Source: Codonopsis lanceolata
Taxonomy: Eukaryota > Streptophyta > Magnoliopsida > Asterales > Campanulaceae
DNA length: 64,000 nucleotides
Assembly: GCA_013146195.2 (NCBI GenBank)
Contig: CM028378.1
Coordinates: forward strand, 76,413,254 to 76,477,253
Direction: 5' to 3'
Shown: one piece after another, positions 34,880 to 45,779 of the stretch
Position numbering within the stretch: the stretch's first letter is position 1
How the letters are laid out: each line of letters opens with the position of its first letter
Notes under the pieces: model-generated
What the model saw: only the letters and a program-made list of their open reading frames with translations
What the model was told of the DNA's origin: nothing
The model's database searches: none
Program-made: the position numbers and the translations under genes

Positions 34880-37160
34880 GACTCAAACTCACAGGAGCTT
34901 CTCGTAATCGCTGCCTATCATACCCAGAAGTTTTCATCAACCTCAATCATGTTGATTTGAGGTAGAGGGTTATTGACTATATTTGGTCCTGGAGGAGGCT
35001 TTTCAATAACCTTATCATCTATAAGATCCTCGAATAGCATCTTTGAGCGTATAACATTTATCGCTGAGGTGGCCACCGCAATGATGATATTCACAAGATC
35101 GGGCATGATTCCGTGTCCCGGGTGGGGTTTGGTGGCTTATAATTTTCCATAGGCTTTAACACTCCTTGTGCCATTAGCCCCTCGCAGATCACGATCGAGG
35201 CTTGCGCTCATCATAATGACGGCTCGATTTAAAATTTTGCTCGGGCCATTATTCCTCCGATCGTGTTGACAGCACTGTCCGCTCCATAAGACCATGGAAC
35301 AATGCCATAACTTTGGGTAGGAAAAGTGGTCGATGCATTCCCTACCATATTGACTGCTGGTGCGGTGTGGCTGCTACTGCCTTCCCTTTAGAGTAACGGA
35401 AAGAGCTAGAGACGATTGACTTGTAATTGCCCCGCTCGTATATCATCATCTATACGAGCTCCTATCTCCACTATTTCTTTAAAATTGGTGTGGGAGATAC
35501 CGCATGTGTTCCGTAAATGGCCGGAGGTTTTTGATGAACATTCGCATGACTCTCGCCTTGGATCAGCCTGGCAAAAGTCTGGCCAACTTTCTTTTCCATC
35601 CGACCGCGAACTCAAGCACAGTTTTTTCCTCTCGGGTGCACGACTCAAGGTCCCTTCTATTTTCAGATCGGTGTTGTCTTTGTACCTTTCCAGAACGCCT
35701 CAGCCTATCTCGTCCCACGTATTCATGGTGCCGCTATCGACAACATTAGCCATTGTTTGGCGCCCTTATTAGGTGAGGTGAAAATTGGAAGCCATAGCCT
35801 CAAAGCTAGCTCCCCTTGATCGCATGCCGTGGAATAAGATTTTAAGTGGGATATAGGGCATCCAGCCCATCAAATTTTTCTATGTCGCATTTTGAATTTG
35901 AAAGGCAATATTGCCGCAGTTGTAATGTCGCGTCTGCCAGAAAATTCCCTTTGTTGAGAAGTTTGAGTACCATGGCCTTTATATTTTCCACGCCGGCCTC
36001 TACTTTGGTGGTCGGGGAGTTGGCTTTGGTATATAGTGGCGCCGGATTAGGGAAGGCCGGGTTAGTTAATTTCTCCGCGTGTCCGTAAGGATTTTGGGCG
36101 GATATGGATATTGGGCCGTGGATTCGGATGGATATGGATATTGGGCCGGTGGATTTCGGGCCTGATAAGGATTTTGGGTTGGTGGATTTTGGTAGCTGGA
36201 TTTTGGATTGTTTCTACTGGGCGGCCGTGATCATTATAAGGCAAATAAGTGGTAACTTGGCCTCGGCGGGTTATAATTTGGTGGGTCCATATGTGAGTTG
36301 TTCTCGAGTGGGTTAGTTATGGGAACAGGGAGGTCATTTGGGTTTTGGGAACTTTGGTGCTTGGGGAAGGATATGAAGGATAGGACGGGTAAGGGTTGAT
36401 ATTTGGGTAGTAGGGACTCGGTGGAGGATTGGGATTGGGGTAATGGCTATATTTGGTGGGTTAGTGTTTGGTCGAGGAGTGGGTTTGAGGCACATGAGAT
36501 GTGGATGTTTCCGGGGACTATAGGGAAGAGTTACCTCACCACCGGGTTTCGACCTTGTATAAGACTTGCTATTTGGCTTAGCAAGAGATCATGTCGCATC
36601 CAATTCGGCTCCTAGCCACCGCCGCATTGCCGAGTCGAGCATATCCCGAGCCCCCGACTGCACTATGACCATCGGATACCGCCGCAGATTTTCATCGATC
36701 CGCTCTTGCCATACCGATATTCGGATCCTGTTTCTCTCTGCATCGTTCTCGCCTTGTTCGATCCGTCGACTAATCGATACCTTCGTTTCGACAGACTACT
36801 TTCCCGCATCAACCGGCCAAGACTATCTCGCCTTTCCATATTCGGGCCAGTTTCGAGGAAAATGGGTTTTGGGATGTATCGAAGGCCGGGTTGGTCAAGG
36901 CTTTCGGGCTTGGAGTACAAGCGTGCCTTTATTAGTATATTTTATTATTTATTATTTTCCCTACAAATTGACCTGATAAGCACCTCAAGCTTAATTTTGA
37001 CAGTCTCGTGATTTTTCCCGAACAAGTGGATTCTTTCTCCGTAGTATAGGACCAACGTATTCCACTTGCCTTTCGACTCCTCGAGATCGGACCGATCCCA
37101 GCGAAGGGCCTATACTTTTTCCGGATCCACCATTCAAAATGGTCTAGGTCGAGCATTAGA
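34880..37160 (-). pseudogene. Degenerate gag and leader end of X
   Basis: The leader block at 37030-37150 matches the one at 53160-53280. Gag follows in many short frames. At 36244-36062 a Pro/Asn/His-rich stretch with the tandem phrase 'IHPNPRPNIHIRPK' replaces the usual Pro-rich N-terminal part. 35650-35400 matches the region of EIVEIGARIDDDI; 35106-34918 contains LIDDKVIEKPPPGPNIVNN and LPQINMIEVDE, the gag tail. The same blocks in the copy at 50992-52248 are in one frame. Gag would form particles; this one cannot be translated. A following frame at 34831-34550 (start MGARSGGPLGY) is unrecognised. Confidence 0.65.
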
Positions 37161-37189
37161 AAATAATAAATCGCCCCCAACCCTCAAGT

Positions 37190-37320
37190 ATATTTTTTTT
37201 TTGACTTGTGCATTTTTTTTTGACTTGCGCATCATTTTTTTTTTTTACTTGCATGAACACATTTTTTTTTGACTTGCGCACACATTTTTTTTTTTTGACT
37301 TCGCACACATTTTTTTGACA
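37190..37320. repeat. Poly-T/gacttgcgcac minisatellite
   Basis: Four to five imperfect copies of a 30-35-bp unit of eight or more T followed by 'gacttgcgcacac' in the X leader. Confidence 0.75.
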
Positions 37321-37778
37321 AGGGCTGACCCACGCACATTTAAAATGCAAAACCGATTTTTTCAAAGGCCGAGACCACTATTTAAAATGCAGCCTAACGT
37401 TCGGCTAGCAGGGGTAGGCCGCCATGCTCAAGTAGGGTCCCGAATATAGTTATATGCAGATAACGTTGGCTTGCGCAGGGGTAAGTCTAAAAAGCCAGTT
37501 TTTTTTTGGTGTAGGTAAAAGCACCGAATATACCTGCCTTGTTTATATGCATGACTTGCGCCGGCTTTTTTGTTCTAAAAACAAAAAGTTTTTTTTTAGA
37601 TATAAAAAGCGTAGAATAAAACAGATATCTGCCTTGTCCGTTATTAAAAATGGATTTCCCTCTGCTTTTTAGTCCCCAAAATAAAATGACGTAATGAATG
37701 CAGCAAGCATACCATCAAGAAATAGAAATAAATAATAAAAGCTGGGAATCTATGTATTTCTACTATATATACACATGT

Positions 37779-37780
37779 GT

Positions 37781-37834
<54 letters not shown>
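37779..37834. repeat. (TA)n microsatellite
   Basis: About 27 TA dinucleotides in the leader of element X. Confidence 0.9.
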
Positions 37835-37837
<3 letters not shown>

Positions 37838-38219
37838 CGGAATGAAAATAAAACATAATAAAATAATATAAGGCCGAAATGAAGAGATTTTAAAATAAAG
37901 CCCGGCCTTTTGTTATGTCGCCTGAAATTATTGCACATAAAATATTGCATATATATAAAAATATATTTATATTATTAAATTTTTTTTTGCAATTTTTTTT
38001 TTGAAAAATACGAATATTTTCAAGCATATCCGAATGTTTGAAATGAAACCGCCGCAAGATGGAGGATCATATCCACAAATATAGACACGATGTTAAAGGA
38101 ACGCAATATTCAAGTGTTTAAATTGATATAATATGCATACTTTAGCCGTAAAAAAAAAAGAAAAAAAGTTTTGGTTATCGAGTCTAGCCCTTCATTTTTA
38201 TTTAAAATAAAAACGATCT

Positions 38220-38234
38220 CCCCAGAAGTCGCCA
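38220..38234 (-). other. Primer-binding site of element X
   Basis: Minus strand TGGCGACTTCTGGGG, close to the Ogre site TGGCGACTCTGCTGGGG with a deletion. The bases beyond it (GATCGTTTTTATTTTAA) match those after the W primer site. Confidence 0.7.
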
Positions 38235-38235
38235 C

Positions 38236-38722
38236 TGGGTTCCCTGAGCCTCGCGCTCCGCGCCCTGGATAGGTGCGCAGACGCAGCGGATGCGGTGACA
38301 TCCATCGCCTGCTCCACCCTCCCTTTTCTGGGGAGGACGAAATCAAAAGTGCAAGAGGAGGTTGCCGTAATAGCGCTGGAACGCCTTGCTGCCTTTAGTG
38401 GATTTTGATCCAATATGGAAGCTTTGGTTTCTATGTCAAGTTATCCATTTTTTAGGGATGTGATATAGGAATGCATCACCCTTCTATTCTCATTCTCCCT
38501 TTTTTTAGGGAAAACGTGAGTGCAAGGAAGAAATGTTGCAAGCCGCCTAACTATGGATTTTATAAAAATAGCCTTATGGCCTATTTCGGATCACTATGGG
38601 TGCTTTTGGTTTTCTACGCAAGTTATCCCTTTAGGGGATACCGTGACATAGGAATACATCACCTTTCCATTCCCATTCTCCTTTTTAGTCTACATCAATT
38701 CACATACATGGAAAAATGGAAT
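38236..38722 (-). mobile_element. 3' part of the 5' LTR of element X
   Basis: Matches 29009-29530 block by block (for example 'gcggatgcggtgacatcca', 'gaggacgaaatcaaaagtgc'). It has many more small deletions than the partner LTR and is cut by the N gap. Confidence 0.7.
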
Positions 38723-38822
38723 NNNNNNNNNNNNNNNNNNNNNNNNNNNNNNNNNNNNNNNNNNNNNNNNNNNNNNNNNNNNNNNNNNNNNNNNNNNNNN
38801 NNNNNNNNNNNNNNNNNNNNNN
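38723..38822. other. Assembly gap of 100 N
   Basis: Exactly 100 N, probably a scaffold gap of unknown true size. It joins the X LTR to the middle of a LINE. Confidence 0.98.
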
Positions 38823-39370
38823 GGCATATGATAGGGTGGAATAGATTTCCTTCTTCAAAGCGCTTCGCTCTTTTGGGTTCAATACTGCTAGTTGTTCCCT
38901 CATTGATAGACTTATTAGTAATAATTGGTATTCTCTAAGAATCAATGGAAAGAGTTTCGGCTTCTTTAACTCTTCTCGGGGAGTTCGCCAGGGGGATCCG
39001 CTTTCTCCTTTATTGTTTGTGATGGCTCAGGAAATCTTGTCTCGTAATATTAACATGGCCATTCAAAGTGGAAAGATTATTCCTATAAGCAAAAATTTGG
39101 GGTGGAGTGATCATTTCTCATCTTTTTATATGCTGGGCGACATGCTATTATTCTTGGGGAAGAAATCTATTCAAGCTACTGTGGTATTATGGGAGAATAT
39201 GAGGGTAGCCGAGATTCGATTATGAATATGGCTAAAGTGGGTTTTATGTGGCTCGAATTGCTCAGGGCGGAAAAAACGTGCCATTGCATCTTGGGCGGGA
39301 TCTTTCAGAATAAAGCCTTCCGGTGCTTGGGTTCCTCTTTTTCAAGGTCGATCCAAGAGCATTTACTTTG
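38823..39370 (+). pseudogene. LINE reverse transcriptase, palm fragment
   Basis: The first bases after the gap encode AYDRVEW, the motif that carries the first catalytic Asp in plant L1-type RT. About 150 bp later RQGDPLSP in one frame and LFVMAQEILSRNIN follow, the usual 'QGDPLSPYLFVL' block. The next catalytic motif (F/YADD) lies where the sequence reads 'atgctgggcgacatgctatta', that is LGDMLL, with the usual Ala-Asp replaced by Gly-Asp and only one Asp kept. Several frameshifts are present. The enzyme would copy LINE RNA at the chromosomal nick; this copy is not functional. Confidence 0.7.
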
Positions 39371-39378
39371 AGAATTTA

Positions 39379-40101
39379 GTGGGGCGTGTCATGCATAAAA
39401 TTAATGGTTGGAAATCTAAATTGTTGTCATTTGGGGGAAAGTTAACGCTACTCAAATCGGTTCTTAGTAGTGTTCCTGTTTATACTTTGGCAGCCATCAA
39501 GGTTCCAAAAGTGATCCCTAATCAGATTGAAACGGCTTTTGCTTCATTTCTGTGGAGTGCAAAGGGTGAGAGGCGTGTCCATTGGGTGGCTTGGGACTCT
39601 ATTTGTCGGCCTGTGTCGGAAGGAGGGCTGGGACTTCATCGTCTGCATCATGTTATGGCTTCATTCCACGCTAAGTTGGCATGGGCGGCTTTGCAAGGAA
39701 ATGGTTTATGGGCCTCTTTTGTTCACTCTAAATATATGAACACATGTCGTGCTAATCAGAGCCTGGTTTCTAAAGGCTGGAAGGAAGTGATGGGTCAAAT
39801 GGCTATTTTTAAAGATAATGTTCAATGGGTGATTGGTTCGGGGGATATTTCCTTTTGGACAGAGAACTGGTGTGGCGATATTTTGATTGGTCCAAGACCG
39901 ACAAATGTTTTATTGAAGGTTAAGGATGCTTGGCCTATTATTGATGAGTTGCTGCCTCTTATTCCTGATCAGTATCATATGGAGATTAAACGGGTTATCA
40001 TTCAACCTCATGTTGCCGACAAGCTGGTGTTCACGATCACTAACTCAGGCAATTTCGAAAGTTTAGCATTCTATGATCTTATTTGTTCGAGGGGTCCCTA
40101 A
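39379..40101 (+). pseudogene. LINE ORF2, region after the RT palm
   Basis: A 240-codon open stretch starts GRVMHKINGWKSKLLSFGGK and continues LTLLKSVLSSVPVYTL, then FLWSAKGERRVHWVAWDSI and GGLGLHRLHHVMASFHAKLAW. This order (GW...LS.GGR..LI..V....P.Y, then W......WV.W) is the standard thumb and connection region of plant non-LTR ORF2 proteins. It ends at a stop at 40099-40101 in the linker before the zinc-finger region. The stretch is the best conserved part of this LINE. Confidence 0.85.
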
Positions 40102-40410
40102 GTTCCGTAGGCCTCGAAAATTTGGAGTTCGTGGATTCCTACGAAGGTCAGTGGATTTATTTTGAGGCTTTTTCATGGTGCAATCCCGGTTGATGAGCAG
40201 TTAAAAGTTAAGGGGGTTCATATTGTAACAAAGTGTGTTTGTTGTTCTACCCACCTTGCTGGTGAATCCTTAACTCATCTGTTTCTTGGGTTAGAAGTTG
40301 CTAGAGAGGTTTGGGGTAGATTATCTCAGGAGTTTCAGGTTCCGTTGGGTATTAGATCTTTGATGCATCTGTTTAATTTGTGGTCGTCTCATAGCATTGG
40401 CTTAATTTGA
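40102..40410 (+). pseudogene. LINE zinc-finger (zf-RVT) region
   Basis: The sequence RLFHGAIPVDEQLKVKGV leads to KCVCCSTHLAGESLTHLFLG and EVAREVWGRL. This matches the zf-RVT domain (C-x2-C, then H, then usually C before 'a..vW'). The last Cys is replaced: LGLEVAREVW where most relatives have a Cys. A stop follows at 40408-40410 and the frame to the RNase H is broken. The zinc finger is thought to help bind nucleic acid. Confidence 0.7.
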
Positions 40411-40542
40411 GGGCTTCTTGAGTTAGGAGTGTTTGTTTTTGGCTGTTGGGAGCTTTGGAAAGCCCGTTGCTGCGCTGTGTTCGATTCTATACCTATGGGG
40501 GCAGCTAATATTCTTCAGAAGGTTCATTTACGTTTAACATAA

Positions 40543-41049
40543 TTGAGTAGTATTTTTCAGCCTTCCTCCTCGATCGGGTATGTAGGCAAGCATTGTTTAG
40601 AAAATTTTAATATTCCCATTCGAGGTGTTCTGACTAAAAGAGGCTGTTGGCTCCGCTGGGAAAGGCCGGATATGGGTTTCAAATTGAATACGGATGGCTC
40701 TTCCAGAAATGGAGAATGTTCGGGTGGTGGTGTTGTTCGGGATAGGGAAGGGAATATGGTTTTTGCTTTCTCTACTTTCCTTGGTCAGGGGTCTAATACG
40801 TTTGCTGAAGTGGCTGCTCTTCGTCATGGCCTCAAGATGTGTGTGGATCATGGTTTGTCGCAGGTTATTGTGGAAACAGATTCTAAGGTGGCGGTTTTGG
40901 GTATTCGGGGGGATAGTCTTTTTCCGTGGCGATACAGATATGAACTGGAGGATTGTAAGAGGTATAGTTTTGGTATGGATTTGCACCATGTGTATCGGGA
41001 AAGGAACAAGGTGGCTGATATTCTTGCTGCGGAGGCATATAGTCATTGA
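40543..41049 (+). pseudogene. LINE C-terminal RNase H
   Basis: A 168-codon frame holds the whole RNase H domain after the linker RGCWLRWERPDMGFKLNTDG. The catalytic acids are all present: Asp51 in NTDGSS, Glu89 in FAEVAAL, Asp113 in VETDSK and Asp159 in NKVADILA. Many plant LINEs carry such an RNase H at the ORF2 C-terminus, and it can be mistaken for a host 'RNase H-like' gene. The upstream frame is broken, so it belongs to a dead element even though the domain itself is intact. Confidence 0.85.
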
Positions 41050-41330
41050 AGTAGTATGTTTTATTTGCATGCAGAGCAGCTTCCTAGACGGATTCTTTCG
41101 ATTCTTAAGCATGATTTGCTAGGTCTGTATACCTTTCGAAAAGGGTGATATGTCTATTGCTTGTTGTTTCTTGTTTTTCGGTTTTGTTGTTTTAGAGGTA
41201 AGGCTCCTTTGCCCTCTCGTTTGTTGGGTTAGACGGGTTGTCCCCCTCAAGTTTGTTTTCGGTTTGGTTTTTAATAAACTTTGTGCAGGTGCCGCCCTGC
41301 TTTATTATTTTAAAAAAAAAGTAGATCATT

Positions 41331-42230
41331 AACTAAAAAAAAAAGTAGATCATTAACTTTCTTAAACGGAATTAACTGCATATGGTATTAGTTATTTACC
41401 GAGGCAAACAATTCAAGCTCATGATTTAGATGAGTATAAATTAAAAACATTTTTCACCACTCAAAATGCTAAGAGAAGCCAAGTGCATGTCACAGCAAAG
41501 AGTGAGACATGAGAATTTTCCATTTCAACCAAAAGGTAACCTAATGTTGGTCACTTATTGTTAAGCTCAAGATTACCATGAATTTTCCTTTGAATTTCCT
41601 TTGATTTTTTGTTATTTTTAAATAATACCTTTGAAATAATACTCCTTGTGTATTTGTGATTTATTAAAGGCTTCCCAGACATAAACGAGTATGTGTGCCA
41701 TTTAGCACAAAATTTGAGGCAATTCCAAGCTACAAGATTGAGTTTTGAATCATTCCATCAAAAGTCTATTAGAGTCTCTCAAGCAATTTAAGGCAAAAAT
41801 GGTCTAACGAAGCTAACAGAGGACGAACTATAGAAGCCTAGGTACATGTGGCTCGCTTCTTGGATACCTTAGGTGTACTTGAGAATTTTATTAAAACTTT
41901 GATTTCAAAGAAAAATGTGCATCATCAAAATGCACTTCTTCATCAACACCATTAGGTGTTCCTCTAGAAACTCACAAACTCAAGGAGACTCATACGACCG
42001 ACTCGAACTATGTAGATAAAAATACAGAAGTGAGTAAAAGAAAACAAAAACTAAATAAATGAATAAATAAAATATTTTTTGTTTATTTCTGAATCAAGAT
42101 ATCATGGAACTTAATAATGCCTCAGGGAATGCTCAGCACATGTGTAAGGACTACATCACAATTCCTAACTAAACTTTCACTCAATCATGCAAAGCGCACT
42201 AAAATTCTGTGTGTGTGTGTGTGTGTGTAA
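41331..42230 (-). mobile_element. Athila-like internal fragment, copy 2
   Basis: It follows 12936-13790 closely, from 'gtagatcattaactttctta' to the GT microsatellite at 42208-42228. The LINE inserted at its left edge. Its orientation is taken from copy 1. No gene. Confidence 0.7.
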
Positions 42231-42244
42231 GAGTAGTATCTGGT

Positions 42245-42480
42245 GACTTGGTCTGATCTGTTGTTGGAAAAATCATGAAGATGTCTGGGTAGAGGTAGAA
42301 GCTCCTCCTACTATTGTGGATCTCTTTCCTATGACAATTAGATACTTAGCAGCAACCATATCTGCTGATGTGTGAATGTACTCCATGGCTTGCTAATGAA
42401 TCCAGTTGAGCTTGTTTGGATTGATGTCAGCCAACACATCCTACACAAATCTATCTTGTGCATGGTAGAAGGCATTCCAA
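42245..42480 (-). pseudogene. Short coding remnant, possibly of the plant transposon-protein ORF
   Basis: Minus-strand frame reading NAFYHAQDRFV, stop, DVLADINPNKLNWIH, stop, QAMEYIHTSADMVAAKYLIV, with codon-like composition and only two stops in about 70 codons. It may be another part of the protein seen at 22520-22880, judged from position in the same repeat family. Not confirmed. Confidence 0.25.
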
Positions 42481-42483
42481 GTT

Positions 42484-45060
42484 TTTTCATGTTATAATGG
42501 TCCATCGTAGTCCATTATACCATTTCGGTAATAGGCGTAATGTGTTTTCATGTTATAATGGTCCATCGTAGTCCATTATACCATTTCGGCAATAGGCGTA
42601 ATGTGTTTTTATGTTATAATGGTCCATCATAGTCCATTATACCATTTCGGCAATAGGCGTAACGTGTTTTCATGTTATAATGGTCCATCGTAGTCAATTA
42701 TATCATTTTGACAATAGGCGTAATGTGTTTTCATGTTATAATGGTCCATCGTAGTCCATTATACTAGTTCGGCAATAGCCGAAACGTGTTTTCATGTTAT
42801 AATGGTCCATCGTAGTCCATTATACCATTTCGGTAATAGGCGTAACGTATTTTCATGTTATAATGGCCCATCGTAGACCATTATACCATTTCGGCAATAG
42901 GTGTAACGTGTTTTCATGTTCTAATGGTCCATCGTAGTCTATTATACCATTTCGGCAAAAGGTGTAATGTGTTTTCATGTTATAATGGTCCATCGTAGTC
43001 CATTATACCATTTCGGCAATAGGCATAACGTGTTTTCATGTTCTAATGGTCCATCGTAGTCCATTATACCATTTCGGCAATAGGCGTAACGTGTTTTCAT
43101 GTTATAATGGTCCATCGTAGTCGATTATACCATTTCGGCAATAGGCGTAACATGTTTTCATGTTGTAATGGTCCATCGTAGTCTATTATACCATTTCGGT
43201 AATAGGCGTAACGTGTTTTCATGTTGTAATGGTTCATCATAGTCTTTTCATGTTATAATGGTCCATCGTAGTCCATTATACCATTTCGGCAATAGGCGTA
43301 ATGTGTTTTCATGTTGTAATGGTCCATCGTAGTCCATTATACCATTTCGGCAATAGGCGTAACGTGTTTTCATGTTCTAATGGTCCATCGTAGTCCATTA
43401 TACCATTTCGGCAATAGGCGTAACGTGTTTTCATGTTATAATGGTCCATCGTAGTCCATTATACCATTTCGGCAATAGGCGTAACGTGTTTTCATGTTGT
43501 AATGGTCCATCGTAGTCCATTATACCATTTCGGCAATAGGCGTAACGTGTTTTCATGTTATAATGGTCCATCGTAGTCCATTATACCATTTGGCAATAGC
43601 GTAATGTGCGGCAGTTTTCATGTTGTAATGGTCCATCGTAGTCCATTATACCATTTCGGCAATAGGCGTACCGTGTTTTCATGTTGTAATGGTCCATCGT
43701 AGTCCATTATACCATTTCAACAATAGGCGTACCGTGTTTTCATGTTGTAATGGTCCATCGTAGTCCATTATACCATTTTGGCAATAGGCGTAACGTGTTT
43801 TCATGTTTTAATGGTTCATCGTAGTCCATTATACCATTTCGGCAATAGGTGTAACGTGTTTTCATGTTGTAATGGTCCATCGTAGTCTATTATACCATTT
43901 CGGTAATAGGCGTAACGTGTTTTCATGTTGTAATGGTCCATCGTAGTCTTTTCATGTTACAATGGTCCATCGTAGTCCATTATACCATTTCGGCAATAGG
44001 CGTAAGTGTTTTCATGTTATAATGGTTCATCGTAGTCCATTATACCATTTCGGCAATAGGCATAACATGTTTTCATGTTCTAATGGTCCATCGTATTCCA
44101 TTATACCATTTCCGCAATAGGCGTAACGTGTTTTCATGTTGTAATGGTCCATCGTAGTCTATTATACCATTTCGGTAATAGGCGTAACGCGGTTTCATGT
44201 TTTAATGGTCCATCATAGTGCATTATACTATTTCGGTAATAGGCGTAATGTGTTTTCATGTTGTAATGGTCCATCGTAGTCCATTATACCATTTCGATAA
44301 TAGGCGTAACGTGTTTTCATGTTGTAATGGTCCATTGTAGTCCATTATACCATTTCGGCAATAGACGTAACTTGTTTTCATGTTATAATGGTCCATCGTA
44401 GTCCATTACACCATTTCGGCAATAGGTGTAACGTGCTTTCTTTTTCTAATGGTCCATCGTAGTCCATTATACCATTTCGGCAATAGGTGTAACGTGTTTT
44501 CATGTTATAATGGTCCATCGTATTCCATTATACCATTTCCGCAATAGGCGTAACGTGTTTTCATGTTGTAATGGTCCATCGTAGTCTATTATACCATTTC
44601 GGTAATAGGCGTAACGTGTTTTCATGTTGTAATGGTCCATCCTAGTCCATTATACTATTTTGGTAATAGGCGTAATGTATTTTCATGTTGTAATGGTCCA
44701 TCGTAGTCCATTATACCATTTCGGCAATAGGTGTAACGTGTTTTCATGTTGTAATGGTCCATTGTATTCCATTATACCATTTCGGCAATAGACGTAACGT
44801 GTTTTCATGTTATAATGGTCCATCGTAGTCCATTACACCATTTCGGCAATAGGCGTAACATGTTTTCATGTTATAATGGTCCATCATAGTCCATTATACC
44901 ATTTCGGCAATAGGTGTAACGTGTTTTCATGTTATAATGGTCCATCGTAGTCCATTATACCATTTCAGCAATAGGCGTAACGTGTTTTCATGTTATAATG
45001 GTCCATCGTAGTCCATTATACCATTTCGGCAATAGGCGTAACATGTTTTCATGTTATAAT
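42484..45060. repeat. Satellite array, 61-bp unit, about 42 copies
   Basis: The unit runs from TTTTCATGTTATAATGG through 'ccatcgtagtccattatacc' to 'catttcggcaataggcgtaa' and GTG. Each unit holds an 8-bp stem, TATAATGG with CCATTATA, around an 11-nt loop. The first twelve units are exactly 61 bp. Two units are cut to 29 bp at the same place (43216 and 43920), about 704 bp apart. Units with the variants 'gtattcc' and 'tttccgcaat' recur at 44080 and 44507, 427 bp (seven units) apart. This shows higher-order duplication inside the array. It lies within Athila-like sequence. Confidence 0.95.
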
Positions 45061-45240
45061 CGACCGTTTAAGTCGGACCGTTTAGGGACGGAAACCGTTA
45101 GAGCTGGACCGAAAACTGCTACTTTGAACCGAAACCATCCGGGCCAGACCAAAATCGTCTAAACCGAACAAATGTTGGATCGGAATCATTAAGGTTGGAC
45201 CAAAACCGTTAGGGCTGGACCAATTAACATCTCTAATCAA
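45061..45240. repeat. Degenerate GGACCGAAACCGTT repeat
   Basis: About seven imperfect copies of words such as 'ggaccg', 'gaaaccgtt' and 'agggctggacc' directly after the satellite. The period is about 20-25 bp and irregular. Confidence 0.6.
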
Positions 45241-45608
45241 ATCCACTTCTTAGTTCAGAATTCAAATTGTGCCCTTCAAATTTCCCTCCCAAATTTGCCC
45301 AAATTTTGAAGTCTAATTTCAATGCCATATAAAACCCAGGATTCTCTAATTCTCTCTCCCCCCCCCCATTCAGTCATTTTCTCAATAATCTCCCTGATAG
45401 ATGTGTTTTATACGCATTTATTGGGTACTTTAATAGCTTAAAATAGCAATTCCACGAGGCTTTTGGCTACTAATATGTGTTTTTGAGCTTTATTGTGAGT
45501 TTCAGGGTTTTAGGTGAAATTATGGGATTTACAAGGCTTAAAGTGAAGAATTGAAGGAAGGGTGCAAAGTGCTAAAAGTGGAAAGAAGATTGCAATGGCT
45601 AAGGAACC

Positions 45609-45711
45609 CCCTTGCGGATGCAAGGGTAAGAGACCTTGCCCCCGCAAGGTAACCAAATTTGAGTCAAGGCCTTGCGGCCTCATGCATAAGGGACCTTGCC
45701 CCCGCAAGCCC
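45609..45711. repeat. Hairpin cluster upstream of the 45772 TATA box
   Basis: CCCTTGC/GCAAGGG (45609-45626), ACCTTGC/GCAAGGT (45633-45650) and further CCTTGC and GCAAG words to 45711. It ends about 60 bp before the TATA box. Confidence 0.75.
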
Positions 45712-45771
45712 TTCCGAATCAGCCAAAAGGTGTTGTACCCTAATTGTATCTCCTTCCCCCGAGCACATTAG

Positions 45772-45779
45772 TATAAATA
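45772..45779 (+). promoter_or_regulatory. TATA box of the + oriented Athila-like LTR
   Basis: TATAAATA in 'agtataaatacaagcc'; its counterpart in the inverted LTR is at 47430-47437. Confidence 0.6.

Larger units (their letters stand above)
29009..38722 (-). mobile_element. Ogre-like element X, internally deleted
   Basis: Order on the minus strand: 5' LTR (cut by the N gap), primer site, leader, degenerate gag, N-terminal RT piece, integrase tail, long repeat-rich 3' untranslated region, polypurine tract, 3' LTR. The protease, RT palm, RNase H and most of integrase are missing. Frameshifts are dense in gag. It therefore belongs to an Ogre-like family but could only have moved with help, if at all. 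Confidence 0.7.
38823..41320 (+). mobile_element. L1-type LINE, 5' end missing
   Basis: The coding order is RT palm remains, RT thumb region, zinc-finger RVT, RNase H, then a 3' untranslated region and an A-tail at 41312-41320. The following GTAGATCATTAACT is the target side: it restarts the Athila-like repeat, whose uninterrupted form is at 12936. The 5' half is lost at or before the N gap. Confidence 0.8.

Noticed and set aside
40543..41049. Possible host RNase H-like gene
   Set aside because: It follows RT and zf-RVT pieces of a LINE in the same orientation and ends before the LINE 3' region and A-tail.
42484..45060. Regular short repeats resembling a CRISPR array
   Set aside because: The whole 61-bp unit is repeated without unique spacers and the setting is plant retroelement DNA; it is a satellite.
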